Origin: Candidatus Deianiraea vastatrix
GTDB taxonomy: Bacteria; Pseudomonadota; Alphaproteobacteria; Rickettsiales; Deianiraeaceae
Direction: 5' to 3'
Assembly (NCBI RefSeq): GCF_007993655.1
Contig: NZ_CP029077.1
Span: forward strand, 236,413 to 300,412
Length of the DNA: 64,000 nt
Program-made: the position numbers and the translations under genes
The notes under the pieces: model-generated
The model's database searches: none
What the model saw: only the letters and a program-made list of their open reading frames with translations
Told to the model about the DNA's origin: nothing
Shown: positions 1 through 9,179 of the stretch, piece after piece
Numbering within the stretch: the first letter of the stretch is position 1
Layout: each line of letters starts with the position of its first letter

Positions 1-1387
1 TATTTCCAATTGTTGAGTTATATGTATTAACAATACTTTGTATGTTATCTTTAATTGATTTAATATTGCTCAAATATTTATCATCATTAATAAATTTATA
101 AACATCATTTTTAATTAACTTCTCTCTTGCTTCATCTGGTCTTGCATTTTTTTTCTCTTCATTATCTTCTTTGACAAGATTGCTAATATTTTGATGAATT
201 ACCCTAATATTCTCATGTTTTGCCAATAAATCACCGCAATAAGAGCAGTCTTTTTCAGGGTTTTTGCCTTTTTCTGCTAAAAAATTATTTGTATAATTTA
301 CCAATTCTGAAAAAAATTCTAATAATTGTGTTTTTAATTTTTCTTGTTCTTTTTTAAATCCTTCCTTTTTGTTATCGTTTAAATTATTTGGAATTGCCGC
401 AAGCTCTATTTCTCCGCTTTCATTAAGGGATAACAAACGATTTAATTTAATTAAATATTGTTGCTTCAGATTATAAATTTTAGATATTTTTTCATTTATT
501 ATTTTTATTAGCGTTTGATATTCACTTTTTGCAATCGATTCAATTTTTTTTAAAATATTGTCATTAATTTCTTGCTCACAAAACTTACATATTGTTTTAT
601 CTTTCTCGTTTCCGTCGTAAAAATTTGTAAAACCTTCTGTTATCCATTTTGATAAAACTTGTTCAATATCTTTAGATTTTGAAATTGGATTTTTTAAAAG
701 TGTATTTGTTGCTTCTATGGATTGTCTAAATTCCTCTTGTTTAATTAGATTGTCCACAAGCTCTTGTTCTGGTGGTTTTGGTTTTAAAGCTGATTGATAT
801 TTTTCCTCCTCCTAGTGCGACAAAAGTTGATAGTTCTTTAAATCTTTGATTTTATTTTCTATATCACGTATTGTAAAGTTAAAAAATTTCCCACCAATAT
901 TGTATTGACCTTTAATTTCTGAGGCTTTTTTTGTTAATTTGTCATCAAATTTTGTTTTAACAACATCTTTAATCTTTGTCTCTAAATCTTTAATATTGTT
1001 ATCACATTTTGTTTTTGAATCTCTTATTGCTTTAGCTATATTATCTCGCTTTCTTATCTTGTTTTTAATTTCTTCCGAATCAAAAGAAAAAACATCTTTA
1101 AATTTCTCATGTTTTTCTAAAAGAACTTTCTCTATATAATCACTATTATAAACAAAAATTTTATTTTTATAGTTATCAAATACATTGGAATTGTTTATAC
1201 TACAGTCTGTGTATTTTTCGGATGATAGATTTTTTCCTTCATTAAGACATTCAAAAAATCTTGAAAATGTGGTCTTGCCTGAGCCATTGTAACCATATAT
1301 TAAGTTAAATTTTTTGAAATTATTATCTACGTTAAGCAAAGCTATATTATCGTCTGTATGTTTTTTAACTTTTATATGAGTAATCAT
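1..1387 (-). pseudogene. RloC/AAA_13-like zinc-hook ATPase with in-frame amber codon, 3' end beyond the window
   Basis: The reading frame starts at 1387 with a typical AAA_13 N-terminus and a Walker A motif (GYNGSGKTT, about residues 31-39). It meets a TAG at 812-814 (codon 192) but stays open in the same frame for all 270 codons to the window edge. The part past the TAG is a charged coiled coil with two CxxC pairs (CKFC and CSYC), which resembles the zinc hook of RloC/Rad50-type proteins. RloC and PrrC relatives are ATP-driven anticodon nucleases that usually lie beside restriction-modification genes, as here. The nuclease end is outside the window, so activity cannot be judged. The gene starts 1 nt after the phosphatase stop and is the last visible member of a six-gene operon. 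A nonsense mutation, a sequencing error or programmed readthrough are all possible. Confidence 0.7.
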
Positions 1388-1388
1388 A

Positions 1389-1886
1389 TTAATTCAATAA
1401 TTGACTTTCTACATACTCAATCATCCCATTTTTAGGGTTATAAAATGGATATAATTTTTTAAATTCTAAAATTGCATCCTTTAAAGGTAGATTATCCAAA
1501 GCATTAGTATATTTTTTTAAATACAGCAAAGCAATTGTAGGCGAACGAGATACCCCCTGATTGCAGTGAACTAAGATTTTATTAGTTTTTATATTTTCAT
1601 TTATAAAATCTATTGCTTTGTTCATAATCAAATTAATCTCATCTCTATAAATTTGTTGCAGACCTTTATAATCGTCTCCATCAATTAAATTAAGAGATAA
1701 TTTATTGTTTCTGATAGCAAAATTCCTTTCAGGATTGCTCGGTGGTATTCTTTGCATTCCTTTAACTCCAAGTATTTGATTGTGAAAATTTTTACATGCG
1801 TGGATAACACTCCAGTTGTCCTGATTTTGAATATTAAAATAATCATTTTCAGAGCCAACAAACAAATTTTTATAAACTTCTATCAT
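1389..1886 (-). CDS. Dual-specificity/tyrosine protein phosphatase-like protein
   Basis: This 165-residue protein carries the phosphatase signature HCNQGVSRS at residues 107-115, with Cys108 as nucleophile and Arg114 as phosphate-binding residue. A likely general-acid loop (LIDGDD) lies at about residues 67-72. The length fits a bare DSP domain with no extra modules. It would remove phosphate from Tyr, Ser or Thr of a protein, or possibly from a nucleotide or RNA end; the substrate is unknown. It sits between the type IIG enzyme (7 nt upstream) and the zinc-hook ATPase (1 nt downstream), so it probably belongs to the same defence operon. It might reverse a modification made by a neighbour such as the Doc-type kinase, but that is inference. 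Confidence 0.8.
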   Translation of the reverse strand: MIEVYKNLFVGSENDYFNIQNQDNWSVIHACKNFHNQILGVKGMQRIPPSNPERNFAIRNNKLSLNLIDGDDYKGLQQIYRDEINLIMNKAIDFINENIKTNKILVHCNQGVSRSPTIALLYLKKYTNALDNLPLKDAILEFKKLYPFYNPKNGMIEYVESQLLN

Positions 1887-1893
1887 AAAACTA

Positions 1894-4800
1894 TCAAACT
1901 AAACCTTCTACAACACTAATCTCCTCCTCACTCAAACCATAAAGAGCATACACCATTTTATCAATTTCGGCATCGGTTTTGGAGATTTGAGACTGCAACT
2001 CATTACAAGCTTGCTTTTCTCTTTCAAATAGAGGCTTGAAATCAAATTCCTCTGTTGAAAAAAGAACAATTTTCTGCTTGTTTAGCTCCTTCATGAAGTC
2101 TGCAAAGTCAAGTGTATGCCAATTTTCTAAGTTGCGAGTGAGTTTCAACTTCTTGTCAGTGGGCAATTTTGCCTTGAACTTCCCAACAAAATAATCAACA
2201 AAGGCTTTTGTTTTTTCATTCAGTTGTTTTGTTAGAGTAAGCATTGTTTGGGCTTTTTCAATGAAAGGTTGTTGTTCTTGTGCGGATGCTTTTTTAATTG
2301 GAAACTTCGCCAAGTCTTGTAAAATTATCTTTGGAAACATTTGTCTTATTGATTTTGGCGTGTTTAGTCTAAAATAATAGGATATTACTGAACTGTTAAG
2401 TATGGCAAGGATATACCTTAAATCATAATCTGAGCCTTCCTTTGGTAAAACTGCAATATTACTCATATTGAACAAATATACATCTTCAGAATATGTGGCA
2501 ATAATAGATTTTGGATATTGCCCTGTTATTTCTCTTATGATTATTTTCTTTCCATTGAATACCTCAAAAGTTCTTGGTGCGGCAAGGTTATTTCCGTATT
2601 TTAACCAAGTTCCGCTCCAATCTAAACCATATCTTAAAACATCCTTGCCTTCCAAATATTTATAGGTACCTTCATCAAATTTATATGTATAATCGTAAAT
2701 CCTATTAGTAACATCTTCAGCGGTCTGTTTTGGCATTCCCTTTCCGCTTTCGTAAGCTTTTAAGCCAGCCTTAACATTTACTACCTCTGATAGAGCTAAG
2801 GTAGATTGTTGGATTTTCTCAAGAAGTATATTGTTGTTATCGTTTATAAATATTTTAAAACTTTTATCTTCGTTTTCCTCGAAAGAAGATTGATTTACTA
2901 TATAAGATTGAATAAATTTATCATTTTGCTTTTCCAAGATATTTACTGCATTATTTTTACTGCATATTTTAACAGCATGAATAATTATCGTTTCTACACT
3001 TACATTTTCAAAAGATTCCCCTGTAAGATTGACAATATTTTTAATTGAACACTCTTTTAATAACAACTCTCTTAAATTTTTTGCAGATTGAACCATTAAC
3101 CAAGCATTTGGCACGATTAAACCAAAACTACCGCTTATTTTAATTAAATTTAGAGCTTGTTCTATAAATAATAGATAAGTATTAACTTGATATTGAGCTG
3201 ATTTATATCGCCCTACATAAAAATCTTTAACTTCTTGTGATATTTTTTCTCTAGCAAAAACATAAGGCGGATTCCCCACAACCACATCAAACTTGAAAGG
3301 AAACTCCTCCTCCCACTTGAAAGCCTTTTCTCCTGCAATTTCAGGGTCATCAATGAGGGAATTTCCGCATTTTATGTTGTTGTCAAGAGTAGTGAGTTCA
3401 TCATTCAAATTCGCGGTTTTCAGCCACAGAGAAAGCTTTGTGATTTGCACGCTTTCGTGGTTGAGGTCAACCCCGTAAATGTTATTTTGCAGGATGGATT
3501 TATAAATTGTTTTGTAGTTAAAAAGCCCTGATTCATCAATGTCTCCGAGCTTTTTTAGAGTTTCCGAAAGTGTTAGCCACTCGTTTTCAAGATAATGAAA
3601 AACCTCAACTAAAAATGCACCAGAGCCACAGGCAGGGTCAAGAACTTTGATTTGCTTGAGTTTTTCAGCATATTGCTTATATTTGTTGATTAATTCTGCA
3701 TTTGGATTAATCCATTTTTTTGATTTGATTTGCGGAACTTCTTGAGGTTCTATTTTATCAATTTCAAGCTCATTTTTGCGGTCATTCAACCAGCCACCAA
3801 CGGCTTCTTCAACGATGTATTTTGTTATATATTCAGGAGTGTAGAAAATTCCATCTTTCTTTCTTTTGCCTTGTTTTTTATCAAAGTTTTCTTCAGTAAG
3901 TCCAGCTTTTAAGGCTTCAAGGTCTGTTATCGATTGCTCAAAAATGTGTCCTAGAATGTGAACCGAAATATCATTTTTGAAGTGATAAAGTCTTAAAAAT
4001 CCTATTAGTTTTTCAAGCAAATTTGTTGAAATTTTAAGACTGTCAAATAACTCATCTGTGGCAAAAAGTCCGCCATTAAATTTATGAATATGTGGCGGAT
4101 TTCCTTTGTCAATTGCGATAAATAACTGTTTCATTGAATCCCAAAGCGGAAAGCCGAGTTGCTTTGCAAAATCAACCTTTTCAAATGGTTTTGTTATGAA
4201 ATTATTATCCTCGCAAAACCTTACAAACAAAAGCCTATCAAGGAGTTTTTGCGTTTTACTTATGGCATCATCATTTGAAACTTGATTTTGTTTTAAAATA
4301 TCTTTTACAAATTCCTCACGAAGGTCTTTATATTCTTTATAAAACTTTGCTTTTATCTCATCTTCTCGTTTTATATCTTCCTCAATTAGCTTTTTAGTGT
4401 TTGAAATTGCGTTTTTGTCAATGCCAATGAGGTTTTGTTTAGACAAAAGGAAATGAAATTCCTTTTGTTTTTCGATACTTTGTGAAAGCTCAAGCATCGT
4501 CCAGCTTTGATATTTTAATCTTCCGCCGCTTTTTGCCGAATATAGTCTTATTTCTTCGGTGTTTGAAGTTATAACAAATTCAATTCCATCTATTTTATCA
4601 CGATATTCAAATGCTTGTTTTTCGATTTCATCAAGATTGTTTGTATTTTTCCCTTTTAATTCAACAACTGCTTTTACATTTTTACTCTCTTTTGTAAAAA
4701 ATCCAAGTACTCCATCAACTTTTGTACCATCTTTTTGAGTTTTATATTCCTTATCGAGATTATATTCTTTGTCAGTTTCAATTTCATAACCAAGAATTTT

Positions 4801-4959
4801 GCCGAAAATATCGTTTAAAAAGTCCGACTGAATTGCTTCTTCCTTGCGATTATCATTATGCCATTTTAAAAAGATTGTAGAGTTGTCTTGAGCTTGCTCT
4901 TTTGATTCTTTTAGCTTTTTTTCTAAAAAATTTTGATTTATTAACTTTACATCTTTCAT
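1894..4959 (-). CDS. Type IIG (Eco57I-like) restriction-modification enzyme
   Basis: This single chain of 1021 residues combines nuclease, N6-adenine methyltransferase and target recognition. An N-terminal PD-(D/E)xK core is visible as Asp82 with Glu100-x-Lys102 (VVELKGK). SAM-binding motif I (LDPACGSG) is at residues 440-447 and catalytic motif IV (NPPY) at 563-566. A TaqI/Eco57I-type specificity region and a helical C-terminus follow. Length and order match Eco57I-class enzymes, which methylate one strand and cut at a distance. The start is supported by a strong AAGGAG ribosome site just upstream. It lies 12 nt after the Doc gene and 7 nt before the phosphatase. A BREX PglX-like role is less likely because no other BREX gene is nearby. 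Confidence 0.88.
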   Translation of the reverse strand: MKDVKLINQNFLEKKLKESKEQAQDNSTIFLKWHNDNRKEEAIQSDFLNDIFGKILGYEIETDKEYNLDKEYKTQKDGTKVDGVLGFFTKESKNVKAVVELKGKNTNNLDEIEKQAFEYRDKIDGIEFVITSNTEEIRLYSAKSGGRLKYQSWTMLELSQSIEKQKEFHFLLSKQNLIGIDKNAISNTKKLIEEDIKREDEIKAKFYKEYKDLREEFVKDILKQNQVSNDDAISKTQKLLDRLLFVRFCEDNNFITKPFEKVDFAKQLGFPLWDSMKQLFIAIDKGNPPHIHKFNGGLFATDELFDSLKISTNLLEKLIGFLRLYHFKNDISVHILGHIFEQSITDLEALKAGLTEENFDKKQGKRKKDGIFYTPEYITKYIVEEAVGGWLNDRKNELEIDKIEPQEVPQIKSKKWINPNAELINKYKQYAEKLKQIKVLDPACGSGAFLVEVFHYLENEWLTLSETLKKLGDIDESGLFNYKTIYKSILQNNIYGVDLNHESVQITKLSLWLKTANLNDELTTLDNNIKCGNSLIDDPEIAGEKAFKWEEEFPFKFDVVVGNPPYVFAREKISQEVKDFYVGRYKSAQYQVNTYLLFIEQALNLIKISGSFGLIVPNAWLMVQSAKNLRELLLKECSIKNIVNLTGESFENVSVETIIIHAVKICSKNNAVNILEKQNDKFIQSYIVNQSSFEENEDKSFKIFINDNNNILLEKIQQSTLALSEVVNVKAGLKAYESGKGMPKQTAEDVTNRIYDYTYKFDEGTYKYLEGKDVLRYGLDWSGTWLKYGNNLAAPRTFEVFNGKKIIIREITGQYPKSIIATYSEDVYLFNMSNIAVLPKEGSDYDLRYILAILNSSVISYYFRLNTPKSIRQMFPKIILQDLAKFPIKKASAQEQQPFIEKAQTMLTLTKQLNEKTKAFVDYFVGKFKAKLPTDKKLKLTRNLENWHTLDFADFMKELNKQKIVLFSTEEFDFKPLFEREKQACNELQSQISKTDAEIDKMVYALYGLSEEEISVVEGLV

Positions 4960-4971
4960 ATTCTCCTTTTA

Positions 4972-5337
4972 TTACAAACCTTTCAACCACTCACTTAACC
5001 CTTGCAAATCAACCTCACTTGTTGCAACTTTGACCATTGTTTCAACTGCTTCTTTATGAGGAAATTTAATCTTTTTGCCGTTCATTCTAAGGAATAAATC
5101 CATTGAAAGAAATCCTGTTCTTTTGTTGCCATCTAAAAATGGATGATTTTTGATTATTGAAACTGCATAACTTGAAGCTAGAGTGTAAATATCTGAATTT
5201 TGATAATGATATAGGTTTTTAGGGTTTGCAATTGCACTTTCTAATAAGTGCTTATCTCTTAATCCGTGCAAGCCTCCTTGTTCTGCCGTTGTTAGCTTAT
5301 TTATTTCAATAATTTCATCTGTTTCTAAGAATCGCAT
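4972..5337 (-). CDS. Doc/Fic-family toxin
   Basis: This 121-residue protein has the length of a death-on-curing toxin. The Fic core reads HPFLDGNKRTG at residues 65-75. The Lys-Arg in place of the Gly-Arg of AMP-transferring Fic enzymes is the Doc pattern; Doc phosphorylates EF-Tu and stops translation. His65 would be the catalytic base. A cognate antitoxin is expected beside it. Directly upstream are a zinc-ribbon protein (12 nt away) and then a ribbon-helix-helix protein, which could be the antitoxin. The gene is also 12 nt from the type IIG enzyme, so toxin and restriction genes probably share a transcript. The Asp-Gly, where many Doc proteins have Asp-Ala, is a minor variation. Confidence 0.85.
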   Translation of the reverse strand: MRFLETDEIIEINKLTTAEQGGLHGLRDKHLLESAIANPKNLYHYQNSDIYTLASSYAVSIIKNHPFLDGNKRTGFLSMDLFLRMNGKKIKFPHKEAVETMVKVATSEVDLQGLSEWLKGL

Positions 5338-5349
5338 AAGAATATAATA

Positions 5350-5655
5350 TTAACTATTTTCTACCCAAGAATCAAATCTTGAATATTCTTCATCTGTTAT
5401 ATTTATATCATAATCTTCGTGTAATATAATTCTCATTTCTAATGATGAGCTGGTTATAATTTTTCGTAAAGATATAGACTTATCAAGTTCTAATGAAAAT
5501 AATTTACAGTCATGACATTTATATAAATATAGAACCTCATTTTCTCTAATTAATATTTTTTTAATACCATGAGATTTGCAATGTGTACATCTATATTTGA
5601 AATAATCTTTAAGATTTTTTATTATTTCAAGACATGTTTCAAGATAGTTTGACAT
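5350..5655 (-). CDS. Small zinc-ribbon protein, function unknown
   Basis: I do not recognise the family of this 101-residue protein. Two CxxC pairs (CTHC near residue 23 and CHDC near residue 48) are spaced like a zinc ribbon, followed by an acidic C-terminus. It lies between the ribbon-helix-helix gene (6 nt upstream) and the Doc gene (12 nt downstream) in the same operon. It may bind DNA or RNA, or act as part of an unusual three-component toxin-antitoxin set. The position is the only argument for that role. Confidence 0.6.
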   Translation of the reverse strand: MSNYLETCLEIIKNLKDYFKYRCTHCKSHGIKKILIRENEVLYLYKCHDCKLFSLELDKSISLRKIITSSSLEMRIILHEDYDINITDEEYSRFDSWVENS

Positions 5656-5661
5656 AAAAAA

Positions 5662-5877
5662 CTACTTATCTGCCAACTCTTTTAAAATAGATTTATTTTC
5701 CTTCATTGAAACTTTTAGTTCTTTGTTAAAGTCTGCTTTTGCATTTGAAGAATTATGACCTATTGCATCAAGAACGGTTTTAACAATAAAATCCTTCATT
5801 GTTAACCCTTCTTCAATAGCTTTTATTCTAACAGCTTTATGGAAATTTTCTTCAACATCAATTACAATTTTGGACAT
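5662..5877 (-). CDS. Ribbon-helix-helix (CopG-like) putative antitoxin/repressor
   Basis: This 71-residue protein begins with a beta strand (KIVIDVEENFH) and two helices, the fold of ribbon-helix-helix regulators. A charged tail of about 30 residues could wrap a toxin partner. It is the first gene of the operon with zinc-ribbon, Doc, restriction, phosphatase and ATPase genes, which suits a repressor-antitoxin controlling the whole set. Binding sites would be expected in the AT-rich 124 bp upstream (5878-6001). I saw no convincing operator there by eye. Confidence 0.65.
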   Translation of the reverse strand: MSKIVIDVEENFHKAVRIKAIEEGLTMKDFIVKTVLDAIGHNSSNAKADFNKELKVSMKENKSILKELADK

Positions 5878-6001
5878 ACAATTTATAAATCTTACATTCT
5901 TGATAAAGTGATAAAGTTTTATATATTAAAAGTCAAGCAAGGTTTATAAAATTACTTCAAATTTTTTCGTCAAGTAAAATTTTGAAAACTTTTTCATCAC
6001 A

Positions 6002-7618
6002 TTAAGCTGATATTTGTAATTCTTGTAAAGTGGCTCTATTTGCTTCAAAATATTTACTGCATTCTATGACATTCTCATACTCAGAAGTTCGGAACTTCCT
6101 TAGTTCTTGGAGCCAAGTTGCACAGTCTTGCATTTTTAAGAGCCTATCGAATGGTTTTTGCAAGGTAAACACTAGCTTTTCGCCGTCCATTTGTAAGTTA
6201 GGAAATAGCAAATTGACTATTTGACGTTTTTGACAAGAGTCCGAACTTTTGAATAATTCGTGAGATCTATTTGCTAGCTCAAATACGCTAATTACTTGGT
6301 CTTCGAAGTTATTATCAAGAATTACAGATTGCTCAAGTTGATTGTTAATTTCGCCTTCTTCTTTTTTAAGATCTATCACCCTACGGTCGTAATTTTCCTT
6401 AGTAATACTATTGTCGATAACAAGGTCCGTAAGTCTGTCAAATTTTATTTTAATTTGCGTTAATCTATTTTTTAAAGAATTGATTTCTCGCATCTGTAAT
6501 TCAAACTTCTGTCCTACTAAATCTTTAAGACATATTTTGACTTGATGCAAAACATCTGTAGGAATATGTATTTGCTGAATGATTTCACCAATTTGACCCG
6601 TAATAAGCTCTTCTCGTACATAAAAACATTTATCGCAACCGTTTCTTGGTTTTGGCCTCATGTAGATATATTTACCTTTATGAAGTTCTGGACTATATGC
6701 ACAATCGCAATGGCAACATCTTACCATACCTCTTAATGCAAATTCGATCATCGTACGTTTGTATTTTGTATTTTTACGGCCAAGCCTTATATCCTGACAT
6801 GCGTCAAAAAGATCTCTTGAAATTAGTTTTTCATATTTATGAGGAAAGTATTTATTAAGTTTTGCAGAATAAATCTCGCCGTAATAAAATGAATTCTGAA
6901 GCATTTTTCCAATAACATTTTTGCACAAGGTTTTTTTGCTACCCTTAAAGAAAGTATTTGTAATATTGTATTTTTTAGCAAATATCTCAAGGTCTCCGAT
7001 TGATGTATTTCCTTGTGCATACATTTCAAACATCTCTTTTATGAGTGGTGCACGCATTTCATCAATAATAACAGTAGATTTTCCTGAATAAACATCTTTT
7101 GCATTTAAATATCCAATTGGCGCAGGACCTGGACATTCACCATTTCTAACTTTGTATTCATAGGTACTTTTGCCATAATCTGAAAGAGTATCATTGTAAG
7201 CGTTTGCAACAACTGTTAACATTCTTAATGTTAGTTTTTGCACTGAGTTTGCATTTGAGTCAAAGCTTCCATTTTCTAAAAAATATAGCTCAACATTGTC
7301 CATCCTCACAAGCTCCTCAAGCTTTGATAAATCGGCCATGCTTCGATTTAACCTATCAATTTTAGTTGCAAGAACAACAATTTTATCTTTTTGACTTTTA
7401 ACAAGGTTCATCATTCTGTTAAATTCCTTTTTCTCGCCTTTTGTTGAACTTTCCTGAACTTTAAAAATTTCAAATATAGTCAAGTTATGCCTTTGGCAAC
7501 ACTCAGTTAACCTTTCAATTTGATGGTCAATTGAATAGCCCTCTCTTGCTTGTTCTTGCGTCGAAACCCTCGCCCAAATTATTGCTCTTGTAGGCTTTGC
7601 TTTATTATTGTTAGACAT
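6002..7618 (-). CDS. Large serine recombinase (site-specific integrase), copy 1
   Basis: This 538-residue protein has the resolvase catalytic domain at residues 10-150, with nucleophile Ser19 in ARVSTQEQ and the Arg-rich KIDRLNRS motif near 86-93. The Recombinase domain follows at about 160-270. A zinc ribbon uses C301/C304 and C328/C331, and a long coiled coil occupies about 355-430. These are the parts of phage and ICE integrases that join attP and attB. The Rep-like gene ends 5 nt upstream. The protein is a clear but diverged paralogue of the enzyme at 19.1 kb, with the same zinc spacing and a matching LQKPFD motif near the C-terminus. The Ser and Arg residues are intact, so it looks functional. 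Confidence 0.9.
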   Translation of the reverse strand: MSNNNKAKPTRAIIWARVSTQEQAREGYSIDHQIERLTECCQRHNLTIFEIFKVQESSTKGEKKEFNRMMNLVKSQKDKIVVLATKIDRLNRSMADLSKLEELVRMDNVELYFLENGSFDSNANSVQKLTLRMLTVVANAYNDTLSDYGKSTYEYKVRNGECPGPAPIGYLNAKDVYSGKSTVIIDEMRAPLIKEMFEMYAQGNTSIGDLEIFAKKYNITNTFFKGSKKTLCKNVIGKMLQNSFYYGEIYSAKLNKYFPHKYEKLISRDLFDACQDIRLGRKNTKYKRTMIEFALRGMVRCCHCDCAYSPELHKGKYIYMRPKPRNGCDKCFYVREELITGQIGEIIQQIHIPTDVLHQVKICLKDLVGQKFELQMREINSLKNRLTQIKIKFDRLTDLVIDNSITKENYDRRVIDLKKEEGEINNQLEQSVILDNNFEDQVISVFELANRSHELFKSSDSCQKRQIVNLLFPNLQMDGEKLVFTLQKPFDRLLKMQDCATWLQELRKFRTSEYENVIECSKYFEANRATLQELQISA

Positions 7619-7623
7619 ATATT

Positions 7624-8832
7624 TTATAAAAATAAACCTGGAATTTTCATTGTATTTACATCGATCGGTAGATCAAACTTTGATCTGTATTTATATGGTT
7701 CGAATTCACCATCTCGCAATGGAGCAAATTCATCTAGCGCCTTTGCTATTTTTGCACCCGTTTTCATTAAATAGCCGTTATTAAACTGACTCGTATTCTT
7801 GAAAATGTTCTTGATCTCGTTGTATTTTTTTAAAGATTTTTCTCGTAAAAACCTTATACCTTTATCATTTGCAAGATACAAAGCACCAAGTGTTGATAAA
7901 AACTTTCCTGTTTCCCATTTTTTATTCTCCATTAAAAACTCCATTATTTTATCAATAGAGCTATCCTGAAGAACAAGATATTTCATGCCTTTTCTGATAA
8001 TTTCCCAGTAATAGATGCAGACTTTTCTTGATAAACTTTGAGAAAATATTTCATGAAAAAAATAATACTGCATTGTACCATTATCAACTTTATTGCAAAT
8101 TGCCGTTAGTTTTTGTGGTGCGTTTAATCTGAATTCCATCCTTAAAACTTCTTGATCTTTGTATTTTTCAAGCATGTCTCTTTGAAGAAAATTGTTGTTT
8201 TCAAGACATCTGGCTTCACCTACCTTTTGCGATGTTTCTAAATCTTTCATCTTGTCATAGAAACATAATTCAGATGTATTTGAATGAAATCTTACAATGC
8301 TTCCATTGTTGCGATAATCAGTTTTGGCTACATCTAAGGTTTTTGTAACATCTGCCTTATAAATTGCGTTTAGCAGATAAAGACACGATCCGTATTCAGT
8401 TATAACAAGGTTTTTCGCAAAATGTACCGTCATAACCTTAGCAGTTTCCAACCACAATTTGTCGATTTCAATACCCATAAACTGGAGTTTTCTATGTAAA
8501 GCATTAATTAAATCAGGAAAATCGCTATCAACAAGCTCTTGAAAATTATTGCCAAATAAAAGCTTTGGTGCCGAAAACTCCAATTTTAGAAATGTTGTAA
8601 AATTATCTTTACCAACAAGCATTCTATGCACCGAAACTTTTGGTAAATATTCGCCATGTGTGCCGTTTCTATAGCTTTTTTCACTAGGATAATATGCACA
8701 ATGCAAGTCTCCGTTTTTACTTACTCTTTGGTAGGGGCGAAGATCTAACAACTTTGTTGAAGGATTAAAAAGGTCTGGCTTTGTTATTTTATAACAGCCG
8801 TGATCTATCATTAATTTTACAGTATCCAACAT
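7624..8832 (-). CDS. Putative phage/plasmid replication initiator (Phage_CRI/Rep-like), copy 1
   Basis: I chose the ATG at 8832 over an upstream in-frame start at 8871 because the resulting MLDTVKLMI matches the MIDTIKLTL start of the second copy. The protein has 402 residues. Conserved blocks shared with the copy at 21.5 kb are a [EF]FS.PKL.FGNNF segment, an FYDK.KDL block and an LRME.R block. The last two recall filamentous-phage and plasmid rolling-circle initiators (gene II/CRI type). No clear HUH metal motif is visible, so the nicking function is uncertain. It ends 5 nt before the serine recombinase. A role in copying an excised circular form is an inference from the repeated pairing. 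Confidence 0.6.
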   Translation of the reverse strand: MLDTVKLMIDHGCYKITKPDLFNPSTKLLDLRPYQRVSKNGDLHCAYYPSEKSYRNGTHGEYLPKVSVHRMLVGKDNFTTFLKLEFSAPKLLFGNNFQELVDSDFPDLINALHRKLQFMGIEIDKLWLETAKVMTVHFAKNLVITEYGSCLYLLNAIYKADVTKTLDVAKTDYRNNGSIVRFHSNTSELCFYDKMKDLETSQKVGEARCLENNNFLQRDMLEKYKDQEVLRMEFRLNAPQKLTAICNKVDNGTMQYYFFHEIFSQSLSRKVCIYYWEIIRKGMKYLVLQDSSIDKIMEFLMENKKWETGKFLSTLGALYLANDKGIRFLREKSLKKYNEIKNIFKNTSQFNNGYLMKTGAKIAKALDEFAPLRDGEFEPYKYRSKFDLPIDVNTMKIPGLFL

Positions 8833-8846
8833 AAAAGACAAAATAA

Positions 8847-9179
8847 TTAAACATTTAAAACATCTGAACATTTCTTTTGATCGTTGCTTATGTCGGACAA
8901 AACCTTGAAATACTCGACAAGCCTCTTTGCAATTCTAACGTTAGAATCATTACATTCTGTTTCGTCTTCTTCGCAGTATAGCAACCTGTAGAGGTTTCTT
9001 AGTTTCATTTCCGTATCCATAAGATAGATCAATAAATTTGTTCTATCCTCATATAACGAATTGACTGCGATTCTGACGAAGATTTTGAAAATATTTTTTA
9101 TTTTGTTGTAAGTCGGTCTTAAAATGTGGTTGATTTTAGTAGTTGACAACGAGAATTTCCTGACTTTCTTTGCGGACAT
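8847..9179 (-). CDS. Small basic protein of the element, function unknown
   Basis: This 110-residue protein starts at the ATG at 9179; an upstream TTG at 9200 is possible. The first part is basic and the end is acidic with several Cys residues. Its 5' end overlaps the methylase gene by 44 bp and its stop is 14 nt before the Rep-like start, so the three are probably translated from one mRNA. I recognise no family. It could be an accessory regulator of the Rep-like protein. Confidence 0.5.
   Translation of the reverse strand: MSAKKVRKFSLSTTKINHILRPTYNKIKNIFKIFVRIAVNSLYEDRTNLLIYLMDTEMKLRNLYRLLYCEEDETECNDSNVRIAKRLVEYFKVLSDISNDQKKCSDVLNV

Noticed and set aside
1894-4959. BREX PglX assignment for the large methylase
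   Set aside because: The N-terminal PD-(D/E)xK core and the absence of any other BREX gene fit a type IIG enzyme better.
6823-7029. 68-residue minus-strand frame inside recombinase copy 1
   Set aside because: The recombinase frame is intact across this region, so this is an alternative frame of the same DNA.
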